Counted from the stretch's first letter, positions 40,738-52,875 are shown. The stretch is 64,000 nt of DNA from Cognatiluteimonas lumbrici (GCF_006476065.1 NZ_ML636798.1:1996207-2060206), one strand, 5' to 3'. A program made the numbers and translations. Notes: generated by a model not told the origin, from the sequence alone.

Positions 40738-42206
40738 GCCGGCAGATGCGACTGGTGGATCTCGTGCACGGTGCGCCCGGGGACATCGTCGTCACCGGGC
40801 TCACCGCCGACAGCCGCGCGGTGCGGCCCGGCGACGCGTTCTTCGCGATCGGCGGCTTCGGCACGCACGGCCTGCGCTTCGCCGCGCAGGCGCGGCAGGC
40901 CGGCGCCTCGGCGGTGCTGTACGAACCGCCGGCGCCCGACGACATCCCGGTTCCGGCGGACGCGATCCCGGTGCAGCGCCTGCGCGCGCGCATGGGCGAG
41001 ATCGCCGACCAGTTCCACGGCCGGCCCTCGTCGGCGATGACCATGGTCGGCGTCACTGGCACCAGCGGAAAGACCTCCACCGTGCAGCTGCTGGCGCAGG
41101 CCCTGAAGCTGCTCGGCGTGGACAGCGGCACCATCGGCACGCTCGGCGCCGGGCGCTACGGCGCCGCCAACGCCACCGGCTACACCACGCCGATGGTGCT
41201 GGACATGCACGGACTGCTGGGCTCGCTGCGCGACGACGGCGTGCAGGCGGTGGCGATGGAAGTGAGCTCGCATGCGCTCGACCAGGGGCGTGTGGACGCG
41301 GTGCACTATGACATCGCGGTGTTCACCAACCTCACCCGCGACCACCTCGACTACCACGGCGACATGGCCAGCTACGGCGCCGCCAAGGCGCGGCTGTTCC
41401 AGCGCAAGGGCCTGCGTGCGGCGGTGGTCAACCTCGACGATCCGTTCGGCCGCGAACTGGCCGGCATGCTGCCCGCTGGCGTGCGCGCCATCGGCACCAG
41501 TTCGGCCGGCGGCCAGGCCGACGTGCGCGCAACCGGCGTGGCCCTCGGCGGCGACGGCCTGCAGTTCGACCTGTTGGTCGGCGACGAGCGCCGCAACCTG
41601 CGCTCGCCGCTGCTCGGCCGCTTCAACGTGGACAACCTGCTCGCCGTGGCCGGCGTGCTGCACGCGCTCGGGCACGGCATCGACGCCATCGCCACGGTGC
41701 TGCCGCAGCTCGCGCCGATCCCCGGGCGCATGAACCGGCTCGGCGGCGGCGAGCGCCCGCTGGTGGTGGTGGACTATTCGCACAAGCCCGACGCCCTGCA
41801 GCAGGCGCTGGAGTCGCTGAAGGGACACCTCGAGGGCCGCCTGGCCTGCGTGTTCGGCTGCGGCGGCGAGCGCGACACCGGCAAGCGCCCGCAGATGGCG
41901 GCGATCGCAGAACGCGCCGCCGACCTGGTGATCGTCACCGACGACAACCCGCGGCGCGAGGACGGCGACGCGATCATCGAGGACATCGTCGCCGGCTTCG
42001 CCGACCCCGCGCGCGTGGTGGTCGAGCGCGACCGGCGCCGCGCGATCGCGCGCGCGATCGGCGCGGCGCGCCGCGGCGACATCGTGCTGGTGGCCGGCAA
42101 GGGCCACGAGACCTACCAGGAAGTGGCCGGGGTGAAGCACCCGTTCGACGACCTCGCGGTGGCGCGCGAAGTGCTGGCGCAGTGGCGCCCGGAGGGCGCG
42201 CCATGA
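40734..42206 (+). CDS. murE: MurE, UDP-MurNAc-L-Ala-D-Glu:meso-diaminopimelate ligase
   Basis: Cytoplasmic Mur ligase of 490 aa. N-terminal UDP-binding domain ([20 protein letters not shown]), ATP-binding [15 protein letters not shown], catalytic region [14 protein letters not shown] and [14 protein letters not shown] with the carbamylated Lys region, then the C-terminal domain with TDDNPRRED. The DNPR motif predicts meso-diaminopimelate as substrate, as expected for a Gram-negative wall. [14 protein letters not shown] replaces the more usual DYAHTPDAL. ATGA overlap with ftsI; overlaps the murF start by 4 bases. Confidence 0.97.
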   Translation: MSRQMRLVDLVHGAPGDIVVTGLTADSRAVRPGDAFFAIGGFGTHGLRFAAQARQAGASAVLYEPPAPDDIPVPADAIPVQRLRARMGEIADQFHGRPSSAMTMVGVTGTSGKTSTVQLLAQALKLLGVDSGTIGTLGAGRYGAANATGYTTPMVLDMHGLLGSLRDDGVQAVAMEVSSHALDQGRVDAVHYDIAVFTNLTRDHLDYHGDMASYGAAKARLFQRKGLRAAVVNLDDPFGRELAGMLPAGVRAIGTSSAGGQADVRATGVALGGDGLQFDLLVGDERRNLRSPLLGRFNVDNLLAVAGVLHALGHGIDAIATVLPQLAPIPGRMNRLGGGERPLVVVDYSHKPDALQQALESLKGHLEGRLACVFGCGGERDTGKRPQMAAIAERAADLVIVTDDNPRREDGDAIIEDIVAGFADPARVVVERDRRRAIARAIGAARRGDIVLVAGKGHETYQEVAGVKHPFDDLAVAREVLAQWRPEGAP

Positions 42207-43651
42207 TGCCGCTGCCGCTCTCGCGCATCGCCCAATGGACCGGCGGCCGCCTGCATGGCGTCGAGGCCGGTCCGGTACCGGACGTGCTGGTGGACGCGGT
42301 CGCCACCGACACGCGCACGCTCGATGCCAGCGACGCCCGCGCCGCGCTGTTCGTCGCGCTCAGGGGCGAGCGCTTCGACGGCCACGACCACGTCGCCGCG
42401 GCCGCGGAGGCGGGCGCGCGCGCCGCGCTGGTGGCGCGCCCGGTGGACGTGCCGCTGCCGCAGGTGGTGGTGGCGGATACCGAGCGCGCGCTGGCCGCGT
42501 TCGCGGCGGCGCTGCAGCACACGCGCGCGACCAGGGTCGCCGCGATCACCGGCAGCAACGGCAAGACCAGCGTGAAGACGCTGCTGCTGCCGATCCTGCA
42601 CCGGGCCGCCGGCGGCGGCCCCGGCGGGGCCTACGCCAACCCGGGCAACCGCAACAACGAGATCGGCCTGCCGCTCGCGGTGCTCGACGCGCCCGAGCAG
42701 GCGCGCTTCGCGGTGTACGAGATGGGTGCCGGCAAGCCGGGCGACATCGCCTACCTGACCGCGGTGGTCCGTCCGGACGCGGCGCTGGTCAACAACATCG
42801 CGCCGGCCCACCTGGAACGCATGGGCAGCCTGCTCGGCGTCGCCGACACCAAGGCCGCGATCTACGATGCGCTGCCCGCGGGCGGGGTCGCGGTGATCAA
42901 TGCCGACGACGCCTTCGCGCCGTACTTCGCCGAGCGCGCCCACGGCCGCCGGCTGCTGCGCTTCGGGCTGGAGGCGAGCGCCGACATCAGCGCGCGCGAC
43001 ATCGCCCCCGATGGCGAGGGCGTGCGCTTCACGCTGGTCACGCCCGAGGGCGAGGTCGCCTGCACGCTGGCGCTGCCGGGCCGGCACAACGTGCGCAACG
43101 CGCTGGCGGCGGCCTCGCTGGCGCTCGGGCTGGGCGCGTCGCTGGAGGACATCCGCGCGGGCCTGGCCGAGGCGCGCCCGGTGGCCGGGCGGCTGGTGCG
43201 CCACCGGCTCGCCGGCGGCGCGCTGCTGGTGGATGACAGCTACAACGCCAACCCCGGCTCGCTCAACGCCGCGATCGAATGGCTGGCGAGCCTGCCGGAG
43301 GCCTGGCTGGTGCTCGGCGACATGCGCGAGCTCGGCGAGGACGCGCGCGCGCTGCACGCCGAAGGCGGGCGCCGTGCCAAGGGCGCGGGCATCGCGCGGC
43401 TGTTCACGCTGGGCGAACTGAGCGCCGCGGCCGCCGAAGCGTTCGGCGAGGGCGCGTGCCACTTCGACAGCCACGAAGAACTGGCCGACGCCCTGGCCGA
43501 AGCCCTTGCAGGAGCGGCGCTCGCGCCGCGACCCGGGAGCGGCGATCGCGGCGCAAGCGCCGCTCCTACAGTCCTGGTCAAGGGCTCGCGCGGCAGCGCG
43601 ATGGACCGGATCGTCGCAGCGCTGCTGGAGGGTGAAACCGATGCTGCTTGA
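42203..43651 (+). CDS. murF: MurF, UDP-MurNAc-tripeptide:D-alanyl-D-alanine ligase
   Basis: Mur ligase of 482 aa that adds D-Ala-D-Ala to the precursor. N-terminal domain [23 protein letters not shown] site [30 protein letters not shown], and C-terminal [17 protein letters not shown] and [14 protein letters not shown] are typical. Residues about 435-456, between the last helix and VLVKGSRG, are encoded by a complete REP pair (43508-43571) and read [20 protein letters not shown]. The frame is kept, so the essential enzyme tolerates it, presumably in a surface loop. It overlaps mraY by 11 bases. Confidence 0.96.
   Translation: MMPLPLSRIAQWTGGRLHGVEAGPVPDVLVDAVATDTRTLDASDARAALFVALRGERFDGHDHVAAAAEAGARAALVARPVDVPLPQVVVADTERALAAFAAALQHTRATRVAAITGSNGKTSVKTLLLPILHRAAGGGPGGAYANPGNRNNEIGLPLAVLDAPEQARFAVYEMGAGKPGDIAYLTAVVRPDAALVNNIAPAHLERMGSLLGVADTKAAIYDALPAGGVAVINADDAFAPYFAERAHGRRLLRFGLEASADISARDIAPDGEGVRFTLVTPEGEVACTLALPGRHNVRNALAAASLALGLGASLEDIRAGLAEARPVAGRLVRHRLAGGALLVDDSYNANPGSLNAAIEWLASLPEAWLVLGDMRELGEDARALHAEGGRRAKGAGIARLFTLGELSAAAAEAFGEGACHFDSHEELADALAEALAGAALAPRPGSGDRGASAAPTVLVKGSRGSAMDRIVAALLEGETDAA
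43508..43571. repeat. REP pair translated inside murF
   Basis: GCAGGAGCGGCGCTCGCGCCGCGACC, then a short centre and the inverted copy ending GCAAGCGCCGCTCCTACAG. Identical in plan to the intergenic pairs at 5883 and 52757 except that the left foot is GCAG instead of GTAG, which avoids an in-frame TAG. Inserted within the coding sequence of murF without breaking the frame. Confidence 0.9.
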
Positions 43652-44723
43652 ACTGACCCGCTGGCTGGAACAGCTGCAGAGCGTGTTCGGGCTGTTCGGC
43701 TACCTCACCTTCCGCGGCATCCTCAGCGCGCTGACCGCGCTCGCGCTGTCGCTGTGGTGGGGCCCGGCGATGATCCGCAAGCTCGCCGAGTTCAAGGGCC
43801 AGCCGATCCGGCAGGAAGGTCCGCAGACCCACTTCTCCAAGGCCGGCACGCCGACCATGGGCGGCGCGCTGATCCTGGTCACGGTGCTGGCCGCGGTGCT
43901 GCTGTGGGGCGACCTGCGCAACAAGTACGTGTGGGTGGTGCTGGCGGTGATGCTGGCCTACGGCGCGATCGGCTGGTACGACGACTGGATCAAGATCGTC
44001 AAGCGCGACCCGAACGGGCTGAAGTCGCGCTGGAAGTACCTGGCGCAGTCGGTGTTCGGGCTCGCGGCCGGCCTGTACCTGTTCTACAGCGCCGACATCC
44101 CCGCGGCGACGACCTTCTACATCCCGTTCTTCAAGGCGGTGGCGCTGCCGCTGGTGAGCGTCAGCTTCGTGCTGATCGCCTACCTGTGGATCGTCGGCTT
44201 CTCCAACGCGGTCAACCTGACCGACGGGCTCGACGGGCTGGCGATCATGCCGACGGTGCTGGTGGCCTGCGCGCTGGGCGTGTTCGCCTACGCCTCCGGC
44301 CACGCGCAGTTCGCCACCTACCTGCAGATCCCGCGCATTCCCGGCGCCGGCGAGTTGGTGATCATCTGCGCGGCGATCGCGGGTGCCGGGCTCGGCTTCC
44401 TGTGGTTCAACACCTACCCGGCGATGGTGTTCATGGGCGACATCGGCGCGCTCGCGCTGGGCGCGGTGCTCGGCGCCATCGCGGTGATCGTGCGCCAGGA
44501 ACTGGTACTGGTGGTGATGGGCGGCATCTTCGTCATCGAGACCCTGTCGGTGATGATCCAGGTGGCGTCGTTCAAGCTCACCGGCAAGCGCGTGTTCCGG
44601 ATGGCGCCGATCCACCACCACTTCGAGCTCAAGGGCTGGCCGGAGCCGCGCGTGATCGTGCGTTTCTGGATCATCTCGGTGGTGCTCGTGCTGGTCGGCC
44701 TCGCGACCTTGAAGGTGCGCTGA
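43641..44723 (+). CDS. mraY: MraY, phospho-N-acetylmuramoyl-pentapeptide-transferase
   Basis: Polytopic inner-membrane enzyme of 360 aa (E. coli: 360) that attaches phospho-MurNAc-pentapeptide to undecaprenyl phosphate, forming lipid I. About ten membrane helices. Catalytic aspartates lie in GWYDDWIKI and [22 protein letters not shown] and [14 protein letters not shown] are the other signature loops. The start is inside the end of murF, so expression is coupled. The stop overlaps the ftsW start (TGATG). Confidence 0.97.
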   Translation: MLLELTRWLEQLQSVFGLFGYLTFRGILSALTALALSLWWGPAMIRKLAEFKGQPIRQEGPQTHFSKAGTPTMGGALILVTVLAAVLLWGDLRNKYVWVVLAVMLAYGAIGWYDDWIKIVKRDPNGLKSRWKYLAQSVFGLAAGLYLFYSADIPAATTFYIPFFKAVALPLVSVSFVLIAYLWIVGFSNAVNLTDGLDGLAIMPTVLVACALGVFAYASGHAQFATYLQIPRIPGAGELVIICAAIAGAGLGFLWFNTYPAMVFMGDIGALALGAVLGAIAVIVRQELVLVVMGGIFVIETLSVMIQVASFKLTGKRVFRMAPIHHHFELKGWPEPRVIVRFWIISVVLVLVGLATLKVR

Positions 44724-45949
44724 TGGCCGTCGCCTGGGACACCCCGTTCGAAAGCCCGCGCCAGGCGGTGCGGCTGGACGCCATCGGCGGCCGCTACGAC
44801 CCGTGGCTGCTCGGCGTGTCCATCGCGCTGGCCTGTTTCGGCGTGGTGATGGTGGCCTCGAGCTCGATCGCGATCGGCGAGGGCCTGGGCGTCGGCCCGT
44901 TCCACTTCCTCGAGAAGCACCTGGTGTTCCTGGGCGCCGGCATCGTGCTCGCCGGCTGGGTGATGCGCACCGAGCTCAAGCCGGTGGAGCAGGCCGGGCA
45001 GTGGCTGCTGCTGGCGTGCTTCGTGCTGCTCCTGCTGGTGTTCGTGCCCGGCATCGGGGTCAGCGTCAACGGCGCGCGCCGCTGGCTCAACTTCGGCCTC
45101 TCCAACTTCCAGGCGGTGGAGGCGGTGAAGCTGCTGTACATCGTCTGGCTGGCCAGCTACCTCAAGCGCTACAGCGAGGACGTCACCGCCACCTGGCCGG
45201 CGATGCTCAAGCCGCTCGGCGTGGCCGGTGCGATGGTGGTCCTGCTGCTGCTGCAGCCCGACTTCGGCTCCTCCTCGCTGCTGCTCGCGATCACCGCCGG
45301 CATGCTGGTGCTGGGCGGGGTCAACATGCCGCGCCTGTTCGGGCCGGTGCTGGTGGCGCTGCCGCTGCTGGCGGTGGTCGCGATCGCCGAGCCCTACCGC
45401 TACCAGCGCCTGACCACCTTCCTGGACCCGTGGGCGGACCCGTTCAACAGCGGCTACCAGCTCACCAATGCGCTGATGGCGGTCGGCCGCGGCGAATGGT
45501 TCGGGGTCGGCCTCGGTGCCTCGGTGCAGAAGCTCGCCTACCTGCCGGAGGCGCACACCGACTTCATCCTCGCGGTGATTGCGGAGGAGCTGGGCTTCGT
45601 CGGGGTGTGCGCGGTGATCGCGGCCTACGCGCTGCTGGTCGGGCGCGCGTTCCTGGTCGGGCTGCGTTGCGTGGAGATGCGCCGCCACTTCGCCGGCTAC
45701 TGCGCGTTCGGCATCGCGCTGTGGATCGCGCTGCAGAGCTTCGTGTCCATCGGCGTCAACCTGGGGCTGCTGCCGACCAAGGGCCTGACCCTGCCGCTGG
45801 TGTCTTCGGGCGGTTCCAGCGTGCTGATGACCTGCGCCGCGCTCGGCCTGCTGCTGCGGATCAGCTACGAGCTGGACCGCGCGCAGCGCCAGGTCGCGCG
45901 CCTGCGCGGCGACGCCGCGGCCGGTGCCGACGCGGGAGGTGCGCAATGA
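44723..45949 (+). CDS. ftsW: FtsW, septal peptidoglycan glycosyltransferase (SEDS family)
   Basis: Polytopic SEDS protein of 408 aa with about ten membrane helices. [12 protein letters not shown] and the extracellular [14 protein letters not shown] (Arg-Arg-Trp motif), [11 protein letters not shown] and the large loop [19 protein letters not shown] with the conserved acidic residue are typical. [18 protein letters not shown] near the C-terminus is a family signature. It polymerises lipid II at the septum together with FtsI. TGATG overlap with mraY and ATGA overlap with murG. Confidence 0.96.
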   Translation: MAVAWDTPFESPRQAVRLDAIGGRYDPWLLGVSIALACFGVVMVASSSIAIGEGLGVGPFHFLEKHLVFLGAGIVLAGWVMRTELKPVEQAGQWLLLACFVLLLLVFVPGIGVSVNGARRWLNFGLSNFQAVEAVKLLYIVWLASYLKRYSEDVTATWPAMLKPLGVAGAMVVLLLLQPDFGSSSLLLAITAGMLVLGGVNMPRLFGPVLVALPLLAVVAIAEPYRYQRLTTFLDPWADPFNSGYQLTNALMAVGRGEWFGVGLGASVQKLAYLPEAHTDFILAVIAEELGFVGVCAVIAAYALLVGRAFLVGLRCVEMRRHFAGYCAFGIALWIALQSFVSIGVNLGLLPTKGLTLPLVSSGGSSVLMTCAALGLLLRISYELDRAQRQVARLRGDAAAGADAGGAQ

Positions 45950-47049
45950 GCGCGCAGCTCGACTACCGCGAGCATCCGGTGCTGATCCTCGCCGGCGGCA
46001 CCGGCGGGCACATCTTCCCGGGCCTGTCGGTGGCCGCGGCGCTGCAGGCGCGCGGCGTGCCGGTGGCGTGGCTGGGCGCGGAAGGCGGCATGGAGACCCG
46101 GCTGGTACCGCAGCACGGCATCGCCATCGACACCATTCCGGTGAAGGGCCTGCGCGGCAAGGGCGTGGCCACGCTGCTCGGCGCGCCGTTCCGGGTGCTG
46201 GCGGCGGTCCGCGCGGCCCTGCGCGTGCTGCGCCTGCGCACCCCGCGCGCGGTGGTCAGCTTTGGCGGCTATGCCGCGGGCCCCGGCGGCATCGCCGCGC
46301 GCCTGCGCGGCACGCCGCTCGTGGTGCACGAGCAGAACCGCGCCCCCGGCTTGACCAACCGCGTGCTGGCGCGGGTCGCGCGCCGCGTGCTGACCGGTTT
46401 CCCGGACACCTTCCGCGGCGTCGCCGAGGAGCACGTCGGCAACCCGGTGCGGAGCGTGATCTCCATGTTGCCGCCGCCTGCGCAGCGCTTCGACGGGCGC
46501 GGCGGCACGCTACGCCTGCTGGTGCTCGGCGGCAGCCAGGGTGCGCGCGCGCTCAACGAGGCGATGCCGCGCGCGCTGGCCCGGCTGGAGGCCGACATCG
46601 TGGTCCGCCACCAGTGCGGCGAGAAACTGCGCGAGGAAGCCGAGCGCGCCTACGCCGCCGCCGGCGTCGCCGCGACGGTGGAGCCGTTCATCGCCGACAT
46701 GGCTGCGGCCTATGCCGAGGCCGACCTGGTGGTGTGCCGCGCCGGTGCGCTGACCCTGGCCGAACTGTGCGCGGCCGGCGTCGGCAGCATCCTGGTGCCG
46801 TTCCCGCAGGCGGTGGACGACCACCAGACGCGCAACGCCGAATACCTGGTCGAGCGCGGCGCCGCGCTGCTGGTGGCGCAGTCGTCCTCGCTCGCCGACG
46901 ACCTCCGTGGCGCGCTCTCCACGCTCGCGCGCGACCCCGCGCGCCGGCTGGCGATGGCCGAGGCCGCGCGCGCGATCGCCGCGCCCGACGCCGCCGAGCG
47001 GGTCGCGGACGCGGTGCTGGAAGTCGCAGCCATGAAGGAGGCCGCATGA
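45946..47049 (+). CDS. murG: MurG, lipid II-forming N-acetylglucosaminyltransferase
   Basis: Peripheral membrane GT28 enzyme of 367 aa that adds GlcNAc to lipid I. Glycine-rich loops [19 protein letters not shown] (N-terminal domain) and [16 protein letters not shown] (C-terminal domain), the acceptor-site [14 protein letters not shown] and [12 protein letters not shown], and the donor-site [14 protein letters not shown] and [17 protein letters not shown] are intact. ATGA overlaps with ftsW and murC. Confidence 0.97.
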   Translation: MSAQLDYREHPVLILAGGTGGHIFPGLSVAAALQARGVPVAWLGAEGGMETRLVPQHGIAIDTIPVKGLRGKGVATLLGAPFRVLAAVRAALRVLRLRTPRAVVSFGGYAAGPGGIAARLRGTPLVVHEQNRAPGLTNRVLARVARRVLTGFPDTFRGVAEEHVGNPVRSVISMLPPPAQRFDGRGGTLRLLVLGGSQGARALNEAMPRALARLEADIVVRHQCGEKLREEAERAYAAAGVAATVEPFIADMAAAYAEADLVVCRAGALTLAELCAAGVGSILVPFPQAVDDHQTRNAEYLVERGAALLVAQSSSLADDLRGALSTLARDPARRLAMAEAARAIAAPDAAERVADAVLEVAAMKEAA

Positions 47050-48512
47050 CCGCCGAGCGCCGCCTGCAGGCCACCCGCGACCTGGCCAGGAGCGATCTGG
47101 CCAGGACCAGCCTGGACGGTGCCGCCACGCGCGTGCATTTCGTCGGCATCGGCGGCGTCGGCATGAGCGGGATCGCGGAGGTGCTGTGCACGCTCGGCTA
47201 CCGCGTCTCGGGATCCGACAGCGCGGACAACGCGGTGACCCGCCGCCTGGCCTCGCTCGGCGCGACCATCCACCGCGGCCACGCCGCCGCGCACGTGGAA
47301 GGCGTGGACTGCGTGGTTGCCTCCAGCGCGATCAAGCCCGACAACCCGGAACTGGCCGAGGCGCGCGCGCGGCGCATCCCGATCGTGCCGCGCGCGGAGA
47401 TGCTGGCCGAGCTGATGCGCTTCCGCCGCGGCATCGCGGTCGCCGGCACCCACGGCAAGACCACCACCACCTCGCTGCTGGCGAGCGTGCTCGGCGAGGG
47501 TGGCCTGGACCCGACCTTCGTGATCGGCGGCAAGCTGCTGGCGGCCGGCGCCAACGCCCGCCTGGGCGGCGGCGACTGGCTGGTGGCGGAGGCCGACGAG
47601 AGCGACGGCAGCTTCCTGCGCCTCAATCCGCTGGTTGCCATCGTCACCAACATCGACGCCGACCACCTCGAGAACTACGGCGGCGACTTCGGCCGCGTGC
47701 AGGCGGCGTTCGGCGAGTTCCTGCACCGGCTGCCGTTCTACGGGCTGGCGGTGCTGTGCATCGACGATCCCGAGGTCGCGCGCCTGGCGCAGGTCACCTC
47801 GCGCCACGTCATGACCTACGGGTTCGACGAGGGCGCCGACGTGCGCGCCGTGGACGTCTCCCAGGACGGCAACTGCATGCGCTACACGCTGTGCCTGCCC
47901 GACGGCAGCCGCACCGGCGTCGAGCTGGCGCTGCCCGGCCGCCACAACGTGCTCAACTCGCTGGCCGCGGCCAGCGTCGGCTGGCAGCTCGGGGTCGAAG
48001 CGCCGGCGATCGCGCGCGCGCTGCAGAAGTTCGAGGGCATCGGCCGCCGCTTCAACCTGCTGGCGAAGCTGACCACCCACAAGGGCGCCACCGTGCAGCT
48101 GGTGGACGACTACGGCCACCATCCGAAGGAGCTGGAGGCAGTGTTCGCCGCCGCCCGCGGCGGCTGGCCGGACAAGCGCCTGGTGGTGGCGTTCCAGCCG
48201 CACCGCTACACCCGCACCCGCGACCTGTTCGACGACTTCGCCGGCGTGCTGTCCAGCGTGGACGCACTGGTGCTGACCGAGGTCTATCCGGCGGGCGAGG
48301 CGCCGATCACCGGCGCCGACGCGCGCTCGCTGGCGCGCGCGATCCGCACCCGCGGCCGCATCGATCCGGTGGTGGTCAACGCCGCCGGCGAGCTGGGCGA
48401 CGTGCTCCCGGACATCCTCGAGGACGGCGACCTGCTGCTGGTGATGGGCGCGGGCGACATCGGCCACGTCGCGCAGGCGCTGGCCGCCAACGGCTTCGGG
48501 GGTGGCGCATGA
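47046..48512 (+). CDS. murC: MurC, UDP-N-acetylmuramate:L-alanine ligase
   Basis: First Mur ligase, 488 aa. Rossmann-like UDP site [21 protein letters not shown] site [46 protein letters not shown]-type catalytic region and [16 protein letters not shown] with [13 protein letters not shown] in the C-terminal domain. It begins the pentapeptide by adding L-alanine to UDP-MurNAc. About 28 extra residues precede the conserved glycine loop. ATGA overlaps on both sides. Confidence 0.97.
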   Translation: MTAERRLQATRDLARSDLARTSLDGAATRVHFVGIGGVGMSGIAEVLCTLGYRVSGSDSADNAVTRRLASLGATIHRGHAAAHVEGVDCVVASSAIKPDNPELAEARARRIPIVPRAEMLAELMRFRRGIAVAGTHGKTTTTSLLASVLGEGGLDPTFVIGGKLLAAGANARLGGGDWLVAEADESDGSFLRLNPLVAIVTNIDADHLENYGGDFGRVQAAFGEFLHRLPFYGLAVLCIDDPEVARLAQVTSRHVMTYGFDEGADVRAVDVSQDGNCMRYTLCLPDGSRTGVELALPGRHNVLNSLAAASVGWQLGVEAPAIARALQKFEGIGRRFNLLAKLTTHKGATVQLVDDYGHHPKELEAVFAAARGGWPDKRLVVAFQPHRYTRTRDLFDDFAGVLSSVDALVLTEVYPAGEAPITGADARSLARAIRTRGRIDPVVVNAAGELGDVLPDILEDGDLLLVMGAGDIGHVAQALAANGFGGGA

Positions 48513-49477
48513 GCGCGCTGCCGCCGCTGCGCACCCGCGACCCCGCCGTGTTCGGGCGCGTGGCCGTGCTGATGGGCGGGACCAGCGCCGAGCGCGAGGT
48601 CTCGCTCGACTCCGGCCGCAACGTGCTCGAGGCGCTGCGCGCGCGTGGCGTGGACGCGCACCCGGTGGACGGCATCCCCGCGCTGGTGCGGGAGTTGCAG
48701 TCCGGCAGCTTCGACCGCGTCTTCAACATCCTCCACGGCAACCGCGGCGGCGGCGAGGACGGCACCCTGCAGGGCCTGCTCGAAGCGCTCGGCGTGCCCT
48801 ACACCGGCCCCGGCGTGCTCGGCTCGGCGCTGAGCATGGACAAGATCCGGACCAAGCAGGTGTGGATCGCCGAGGGCCTGCCGACCCCGCCGTACGTGCG
48901 CCTGCAGGGGGGCGACGACCTGCGCACCGCCGCGCGCGCGCTCGGGCTGCCGGTGTTCATGAAGCCCTCGTGCGAGGGCTCCAGTGTCGGCGCGTTCCGC
49001 CTCACCGGCGAAGCCGACTTCGCGGCTGCAGCGGAGTTCGCCGGCGGCTACGACGGCATGCTGCTGATGGAACGCATGATCGAGGGCGACGAGCTCACCG
49101 TCGGCATCCTCGGCGAGGTCGCGCTGCCGTCCATCCGCATCGTGCCCAAGGGCGGCTGGTACGACTACCACGCCAAGTACCAGGCCGAGGACACGCAGTA
49201 CCTTTGCCCGGGACTGGAAGGCGCCGACGAAGAGGCGATCCGCACGCTGGCCATGCAGGCCTTCCGCGCCGCCGGCTGCACCGGCTGGGGCCGCGTGGAC
49301 CTGATGCGCGACCGCAGTGACGGCGCGCTCTACCTGCTGGAAGTGAACACCGCGCCGGGCATGACCAGCCACTCGCTGGTGCCCAAGGCGGCGCGCCAGC
49401 TCGGGGTCGAGTTCGACGAGCTGTGCTGGCGCATCCTGGAACAGACCCTGGACCGGATGCCGGAGGTGCGCGCATGA
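48509..49477 (+). CDS. ddlB: DdlB, D-alanine:D-alanine ligase
   Basis: ATP-grasp enzyme of 322 aa supplying D-Ala-D-Ala to Mur[39 protein letters not shown], the ATP-grasp lysine region [14 protein letters not shown], and the metal-site [18 protein letters not shown] are present. Location between murC and ftsQ is the standard ddlB position. The Tyr-containing loop expected of D-Ala-specific rather than D-lactate ligases reads [13 protein letters not shown]. Overlaps both neighbours by 4 bases. Confidence 0.96.
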   Translation: MSALPPLRTRDPAVFGRVAVLMGGTSAEREVSLDSGRNVLEALRARGVDAHPVDGIPALVRELQSGSFDRVFNILHGNRGGGEDGTLQGLLEALGVPYTGPGVLGSALSMDKIRTKQVWIAEGLPTPPYVRLQGGDDLRTAARALGLPVFMKPSCEGSSVGAFRLTGEADFAAAAEFAGGYDGMLLMERMIEGDELTVGILGEVALPSIRIVPKGGWYDYHAKYQAEDTQYLCPGLEGADEEAIRTLAMQAFRAAGCTGWGRVDLMRDRSDGALYLLEVNTAPGMTSHSLVPKAARQLGVEFDELCWRILEQTLDRMPEVRA

Positions 49478-50184
49478 GCGGCACCGTGCTGCGCGTCGCC
49501 GCGTGGATCCTGGCGATCGGCCTGGTCGTGGCGCCGGTCGTGGCCGTGGTGCAGGGCTGGGTCGGCGCCGAGCGCTGGCCGCTGACCACGCTGCGGGTGC
49601 AGGGCGAGCTGCAGCAGGTGGATCCCGCGGAGCTGCGCGAGGTGCTGCTGCCGTTCGCCGAGCGCGGCTTCTTCGCGGTGCGCCTGGACGATGCCCAGGC
49701 CGCGGTGCTGGCGCTGCCCTGGGTGCGGTCGGCGGAAGTGCGCAAGCGCTGGCCGGACACGCTCGAGGTCCGCGTGGTCGAGCACCGCCCGGTCGCGCGC
49801 TGGGGCGAGGACCGGCTGCTCTCGGACCAGGGGACGCTGTTCCCCGCGGCCGGCGCGACGGCGCCGAGGTCGCTGCCGCTGCTCGACGGGCCCGATGCCC
49901 GCACCGACGCGGTGATGGAGCTCTACGGCCAGGCGCGCGAACTGTTCGCCCCCGCCGGCGTGGACGTGCGCGCGCTGCGCCTGGACCGCCGCGGGAGCTG
50001 GTCGCTGCAACTGTCCAACGGCGTCGACGTGGTCGTCGGCAGCCGCGAGGCGCGGCTGCGCATGCATCGTTTCGCGCGCCTGCTGCCGCAACTGCTGGCG
50101 CGCCAGGCCCGCACCCTCGAGCGCGCCGACCTCCGCTACACCAACGGCTTCGCACTGACCTGGGGAGAACCCGCAGCACCATGA
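49474..50184 (+). CDS. ftsQ: FtsQ, cell division protein
   Basis: Bitopic inner-membrane protein of 236 aa. A short N-terminus and one membrane helix ([19 protein letters not shown]) precede the POTRA domain ([22 protein letters not shown]) and the beta domain ([30 protein letters not shown] is the family core, here cited in part). FtsQ recruits FtsL/FtsB and regulates FtsWI. The start overlaps ddlB by 4 bases; the ftsA start overlaps its stop. Confidence 0.94.
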   Translation: MSGTVLRVAAWILAIGLVVAPVVAVVQGWVGAERWPLTTLRVQGELQQVDPAELREVLLPFAERGFFAVRLDDAQAAVLALPWVRSAEVRKRWPDTLEVRVVEHRPVARWGEDRLLSDQGTLFPAAGATAPRSLPLLDGPDARTDAVMELYGQARELFAPAGVDVRALRLDRRGSWSLQLSNGVDVVVGSREARLRMHRFARLLPQLLARQARTLERADLRYTNGFALTWGEPAAP

Positions 50185-51431
50185 ACCGAAAAGGCGACAA
50201 GGCCCTGATCGTCGGGCTCGACATCGGCACCTCCAAGGTGGTGGCGCTGGTCGGCGAGTACGATCCCGCCAACAGCGGGCCCGGCAACCCGATCGAGGTC
50301 ATCGGCATCGGCTCGCACGAGTCGCGCGGGCTCAAGCGCGGCGTGGTCGTGGACATCGAGTCCACGGTGCAGTCCATCCAGCGCGCGGTCGAGGAGGCCG
50401 AGCTGATGGCCGGCTGCGAGATCAGCTCGGTCTACGCCTCGATCTCCGGCAACCACGTGCAGTGCCGCAACTCGCCGGGGATCGTGCCGATCCGCGACGG
50501 CGAGGTGACCTGGGCCGACCTGGACCGGGTGCTCGAGGCCGCCAAGGCGGTCGCGATCCCGGCCGACCAGCGCATCCTGCACGCGATCCCGCGCGAGTAC
50601 GTGCTCGACGACTCGCAGGAAGGCATCCGCAACCCGGTCGGGATGACCGGCGTGCGCCTGGAGGTGCACGCGCACCTGGTGGTGTGCGCGCAGTCGGCCG
50701 CGGCCAACATCAGCAAGTGCGTGCAGCGCTGCGGCCTTCAGGTGGACGACCTGATCCTGTCGCCGCTGGCCTCGGCCACCGCGGTGCTGACCGCGGACGA
50801 GCGCGAGCTCGGCGTGGTGCTGGTGGACATCGGCGCCGGCACCACCGACCTGGCGGTGTTCGTGCAGGGCGCGATCAGCCATACCGCCTCGCTGCCGATC
50901 GCCGGCGACCACGTCACCAACGACATCGCGCACATGCTGCGCACGCCGACGCCGGAAGCCGAGCAGATCAAGGTGCGCTACGCGTGCGCGCTCGCGCAGC
51001 TGGCGACGGCCGAGGAAAGCATCCAGGTGCCCAGCGTCGGCGACCGGCCGCCGCGGCGGCTGCCGCGGCACTCGCTGGCGCAGGCGGTGCAGGGCCGCTA
51101 CGAGGAAATCTTCGAGATGGTGCAGGCGGAACTGCGCCGCTCGGGCTTCGAGGAGCTGGTGCGCGCCGGGATGGTGCTCACCGGCGGCGCTTCGAAGATG
51201 GAGGGCGTGGTCGAACTCGCCGAGGAAATGCTGCAGATGCCGGTTCGCGTCGGCGTCCCGCAGCACGTCACCGGGCTCGGCGAGGTGGTCAACAACCCGG
51301 TGCATGCAACCGGCGTGGGGCTGCTCCTGATGGGCAGCCAGATCGAGAACCCGCGCCGGCCGGTGCTGCGCACCGGAAGGGCCGGGAGTTTCCTGGCGAA
51401 GCTCAAGAACTGGTATCGCGGCGAATTCTGA
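50181..51431 (+). CDS. ftsA: FtsA, actin-like Z-ring membrane anchor
   Basis: Actin-fold ATPase of 416 aa. Phosphate-1 loop [17 protein letters not shown], the SHS2 (1C) domain around residues 85-165, phosphate-2 [15 protein letters not shown], adenosine motif [16 protein letters not shown]. The C-terminal amphipathic helix [13 protein letters not shown] binds the membrane. It tethers FtsZ and recruits later divisome proteins. Start overlaps ftsQ by 4 bases. A gap of 52 bases before ftsZ is the largest in the cluster. Confidence 0.97.
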   Translation: MNRKGDKALIVGLDIGTSKVVALVGEYDPANSGPGNPIEVIGIGSHESRGLKRGVVVDIESTVQSIQRAVEEAELMAGCEISSVYASISGNHVQCRNSPGIVPIRDGEVTWADLDRVLEAAKAVAIPADQRILHAIPREYVLDDSQEGIRNPVGMTGVRLEVHAHLVVCAQSAAANISKCVQRCGLQVDDLILSPLASATAVLTADERELGVVLVDIGAGTTDLAVFVQGAISHTASLPIAGDHVTNDIAHMLRTPTPEAEQIKVRYACALAQLATAEESIQVPSVGDRPPRRLPRHSLAQAVQGRYEEIFEMVQAELRRSGFEELVRAGMVLTGGASKMEGVVELAEEMLQMPVRVGVPQHVTGLGEVVNNPVHATGVGLLLMGSQIENPRRPVLRTGRAGSFLAKLKNWYRGEF

Positions 51432-51483
51432 GGCGTGTTCGTTTTTTCCGGCAACACACATAACTAAAACCGAGGGCAAGGTC

Positions 51484-52746
51484 ATGGCGCATTTCGAACT
51501 CGTGGAAAAGATGGCCCCGAATGCGGTCATCAAGGTAGTCGGCGTGGGCGGCGGCGGAGGCAACGCGGTCGCGCACATGGTCAACAGCAGCGTCGAGGGG
51601 GTGGAGTTCATCACCGCCAACACCGACGCACAGGCGATCCGCAACTGCGGCGCCAAGCTGCAGCTGCAGCTCGGCGGCAACGTCACCAAGGGCCTGGGCG
51701 CGGGCGCCAACCCCGAGGTCGGCCGCCAGGCCGCGCTCGAGGATCGCGAGCACATCATGGACGCGCTGCAGGGCGCCGACATGGTGTTCATCACCGCCGG
51801 CATGGGCGGCGGCACCGGCACCGGCGCGGCGCCGGTGGTGGCCCAGCTCGCCAAGGAGATGGGCATCCTCACCGTCGCCGTGGTCACCAAGCCGTTCCCG
51901 TTCGAGGGCCGCCGGCGCATGCAGGTGGCGCTCAAGGGCATCGACGAGCTGTCGCAGCACTGCGACTCGCTGATCACGATCCCGAACGAGAAGCTGATTA
52001 CTGTACTCGGTAGGAACGCGACCATGGTGCAGGCCTTCCGTGCCGCGAACGACGTGCTGCTCGGTGCGGTGCAGGGCATTGCCGACCTGATCGTGCGCCC
52101 CGGCCTGATCAACGTGGACTTCGCCGACGTGCGCACGGTGATGAGCGAGATGGGCCTCGCGATGATGGGCACCGGCCACGCCCGCGGCGACGACCGCGCG
52201 CAGGCCGCGGCCGAGTCGGCGATCCAGAACCCGCTGCTGGACGACGTCAACCTGTCCGGCGCCAACGGCATCCTGGTCAACATCACTGCCGGCCCGGACT
52301 TCACCATGGCCGAGTTCGACGAGGTCGGCCGCACGGTGGAGAACTTCGCCAGCGAGGACGCGACCGTGGTCATCGGCACCGTGCTCGACCCGGACATGCA
52401 GGACGACGTCCGCGTCACCGTGGTCGCCACCGGCCTCAACCGCGCCACCGTGCGCCAGCCGATCCGCGACCGCGACGACGGCTTCCGCGACTACGGCCGC
52501 GAGCAGCGCCGCCCGCAGGTCCAGCTGATCCACAACCAGGGCAAGCGCGACGGCACCACCGGCATGCTGATCGACGAGGTCGCCGAGCCGTTCAGCCCCG
52601 GCCAGGGCATCGCCTCGGCCCTGCGCGGCCGCGGCAGCGCCACCGGCGGCGGCACCACCGCCGAGCCGGCCCCGGCCACCGCGGACTTCGGCAACGACAG
52701 CAGCTACCTGGACATCCCGGCCTTCCTCCGCCGCCAGGCGGATTGA
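51484..52746 (+). CDS. ftsZ: FtsZ, tubulin-like division GTPase
   Basis: Cytoplasmic GTPase of 420 aa forming the Z ring. [18 protein letters not shown], the tubulin signature [15 protein letters not shown], the T7 loop residues [15 protein letters not shown] and the C-terminal conserved peptide [11 protein letters not shown] that binds FtsA, ZipA and MinC. A variable linker of about 80 residues lies before the peptide. GAGGGCAAGG precedes the ATG. The 52-bp gap after ftsA (with TAACTAAAAC) may hold an additional promoter. Confidence 0.98.
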   Translation: MAHFELVEKMAPNAVIKVVGVGGGGGNAVAHMVNSSVEGVEFITANTDAQAIRNCGAKLQLQLGGNVTKGLGAGANPEVGRQAALEDREHIMDALQGADMVFITAGMGGGTGTGAAPVVAQLAKEMGILTVAVVTKPFPFEGRRRMQVALKGIDELSQHCDSLITIPNEKLITVLGRNATMVQAFRAANDVLLGAVQGIADLIVRPGLINVDFADVRTVMSEMGLAMMGTGHARGDDRAQAAAESAIQNPLLDDVNLSGANGILVNITAGPDFTMAEFDEVGRTVENFASEDATVVIGTVLDPDMQDDVRVTVVATGLNRATVRQPIRDRDDGFRDYGREQRRPQVQLIHNQGKRDGTTGMLIDEVAEPFSPGQGIASALRGRGSATGGGTTAEPAPATADFGNDSSYLDIPAFLRRQAD

Positions 52747-52756
52747 CCGGAACGGG

Positions 52757-52834
52757 TGTAGGAGCGGCGCTCGCGCCGCGACCCCTCGGCCCGCCATGAC
52801 CCCGCGGGTCGCGGCGCCCAGCGCCGCTCCTACA
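52757..52834. repeat. REP pair (GTAGGAGC family) between ftsZ and lpxC
   Basis: TGTAGGAGCGGCGCTCGCGCC...GACCC and inverted GGGTCGCGGCGCC...GCGCCGCTCCTACA around a centre of about 25 bases. It lies in the tandem ftsZ-lpxC gap and could stabilise or terminate the ftsZ message. Confidence 0.88.
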
Positions 52835-52875
52835 GCCTTGTTCAGCTTTCCCGGTGGTAATCTTGCCGACCTGCC

